Source of the DNA: Athripsodes cinereus
Taxonomy: Eukaryota; Arthropoda; Insecta; Trichoptera; Leptoceridae
NCBI GenBank assembly: GCA_947579605.1
Contig: OX388322.1
Span: forward strand, 4,898,001 to 4,962,000
DNA length: 64,000 bases
Reading direction: 5' to 3'
The first letter of the stretch is position 1; each line of letters opens with the position of its first letter. Shown here piece after piece: positions 63,416 to 64,000 of the stretch. The notes below the pieces were generated by a model. It saw only the letters and a list, made by a program, of their open reading frames with translations. It was not told where the DNA came from and did not search any database. Position numbers and translations under genes: made by a program.

Positions 63416-63870
63416 AATAATAAATAAAAAAATATATGAGCTTTGATATTGCAATGATTAATTGAACTCTTTAAATATAACGAAATAACCTTCAAAGCAC
63501 GAGGTCAGCTTAATTTTGAGGGTTTCAAATTGTTTTGTATTATTGCACTTATGTAAATATTTAATGTGTATACTATTAATTCAATAAAAAAATGAATAGC
63601 CCTAAAGAAAACTCATTTTGACAGTAGTTGTCGAATTTATCCGATGGTTACTACTCCGGTTATTCGGTTTTGTATCTCGTCGGTTATCCGTTATTCATTT
63701 CATCACTAATTATTATGTATGACTTCCATAGAAGAATTTACATTTACATAATAATAGTAATGTGATTAAAACTATTGCAAAGTTTGTTTATACTCTACTA
63801 TATTACTAAACAAGAGAAATGTCAAGAGATATTTTCGTGATCTGGAAAATATATTAATAAATTTTTTGAC
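63416..63870. other. AT-rich spacer
   Basis: No gene. 63630-63710 has 'ccggttattcggtt' and 'ggttatccgttattc', loosely echoing 60690-60730. Confidence 0.4.
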
Positions 63871-63872
63871 TT

Positions 63873-64000
63873 TACTACTATACCATTACTTAAAGTGGGG
63901 TAGCCAGCAGATTAGCCATATTTTATAAACATGCAAGCTGTCCTCTCCCTGCTAACAAAAAAATAAGATTTTCACTATGCTTGGCAAACTTCATCGCTGA
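63873..64000 (-). mobile_element. SINE-A, antisense, cut by the right edge
   Basis: 'ttactactataccattactt', 'aaagtggggtagccagcaga', 'aacatgcaagctgtcctctc', 'cttggcaaacttcatcgctg'. Continues past the window. Confidence 0.76.

Noticed and set aside
60683..63709. Possible third hAT element: 'tagagatgagcgaat' at the left and the complement 'tagtgatgaaatgaat' at the right, with ATCCG/TCGG words near both ends
   Set aside because: The flanking octamers (AACGATAT and ATTATTAT) do not match, no transposase is seen, and the interior is a mix of other elements.

Overview
This is a 64 kb stretch of AT-rich eukaryotic DNA. No host protein-coding gene can be recognised. Almost every coding signal is a fragment of a transposable element. 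An insect is likely, and a moth or butterfly (Lepidoptera) is the best guess. This rests on the set of LINE C-terminal peptides, the many 3' ends of the 'ttggaagagatcgc...gcgataaactcgccc...' type followed by AATAAA-like repeats, tRNA-derived SINEs, Penelope-like elements and small palindromic MITEs. The species assignment is inference from repeat types only.

Layout. 1-2.1 kb: a decayed CR1/Jockey-like LINE fragment cut by a small inverted-repeat element, then LINE 3' tails. 2.7-6.8 kb: one complete LINE on the minus strand, with a long uninterrupted endonuclease/reverse-transcriptase ORF, a 5' region of 324-bp tandem monomers and a 9-bp target-site duplication. 6.9-13 kb: SINE copies, one palindromic MITE and AT-rich DNA. 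14.3-15.75 kb: a 158-bp satellite of nine units. 16.9 kb: a 125-bp palindrome. 18-20 kb: an L2-like LINE end interrupted by an R1-like insertion with poly(A) and a 15-bp duplication, then another LINE end. 21.0-22.1 kb: an (AATTTAAT)n array. 23.8-26.6 kb: LINE ends, a tRNA-derived SINE, a Penelope-like end and a 5'-truncated sister copy of the 2.7-kb LINE. 27-47 kb: scattered SINEs, hairpin elements and LINE ends. 46.9-47.4 kb: a tRNA-derived SINE whose tail has been amplified in an alternating 79/73-bp pattern. 48.19-50.71 kb: a hAT transposon with a second hAT nested inside it, which itself carries pieces of two LINEs. 54.3-54.8 kb: a Penelope-like fragment with a hammerhead-ribozyme motif. 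56-64 kb: further LINE ends, one RTE-like LINE inserted into a SINE, and an exact 102-bp tandem duplication.

How the parts relate. The window reads as a record of nested insertions. Several events are bounded by visible target-site duplications: TGATTGATA, TATAAACTCTAA, a 15-mer, ACTGTATT, GTTAAAAC and AGATATATCT. The most abundant unit, called SINE-A here, is about 220 bp long and ends in (GTA)n. It shares its last 40 or so bases with the 3' end of a LINE family also present here, which suggests that this LINE mobilises it. The observations most worth following up are the hammerhead motifs, the monomeric 5' region of the complete LINE, the double hAT nest and the SINE/LINE tail sharing. All alignments were made by eye.
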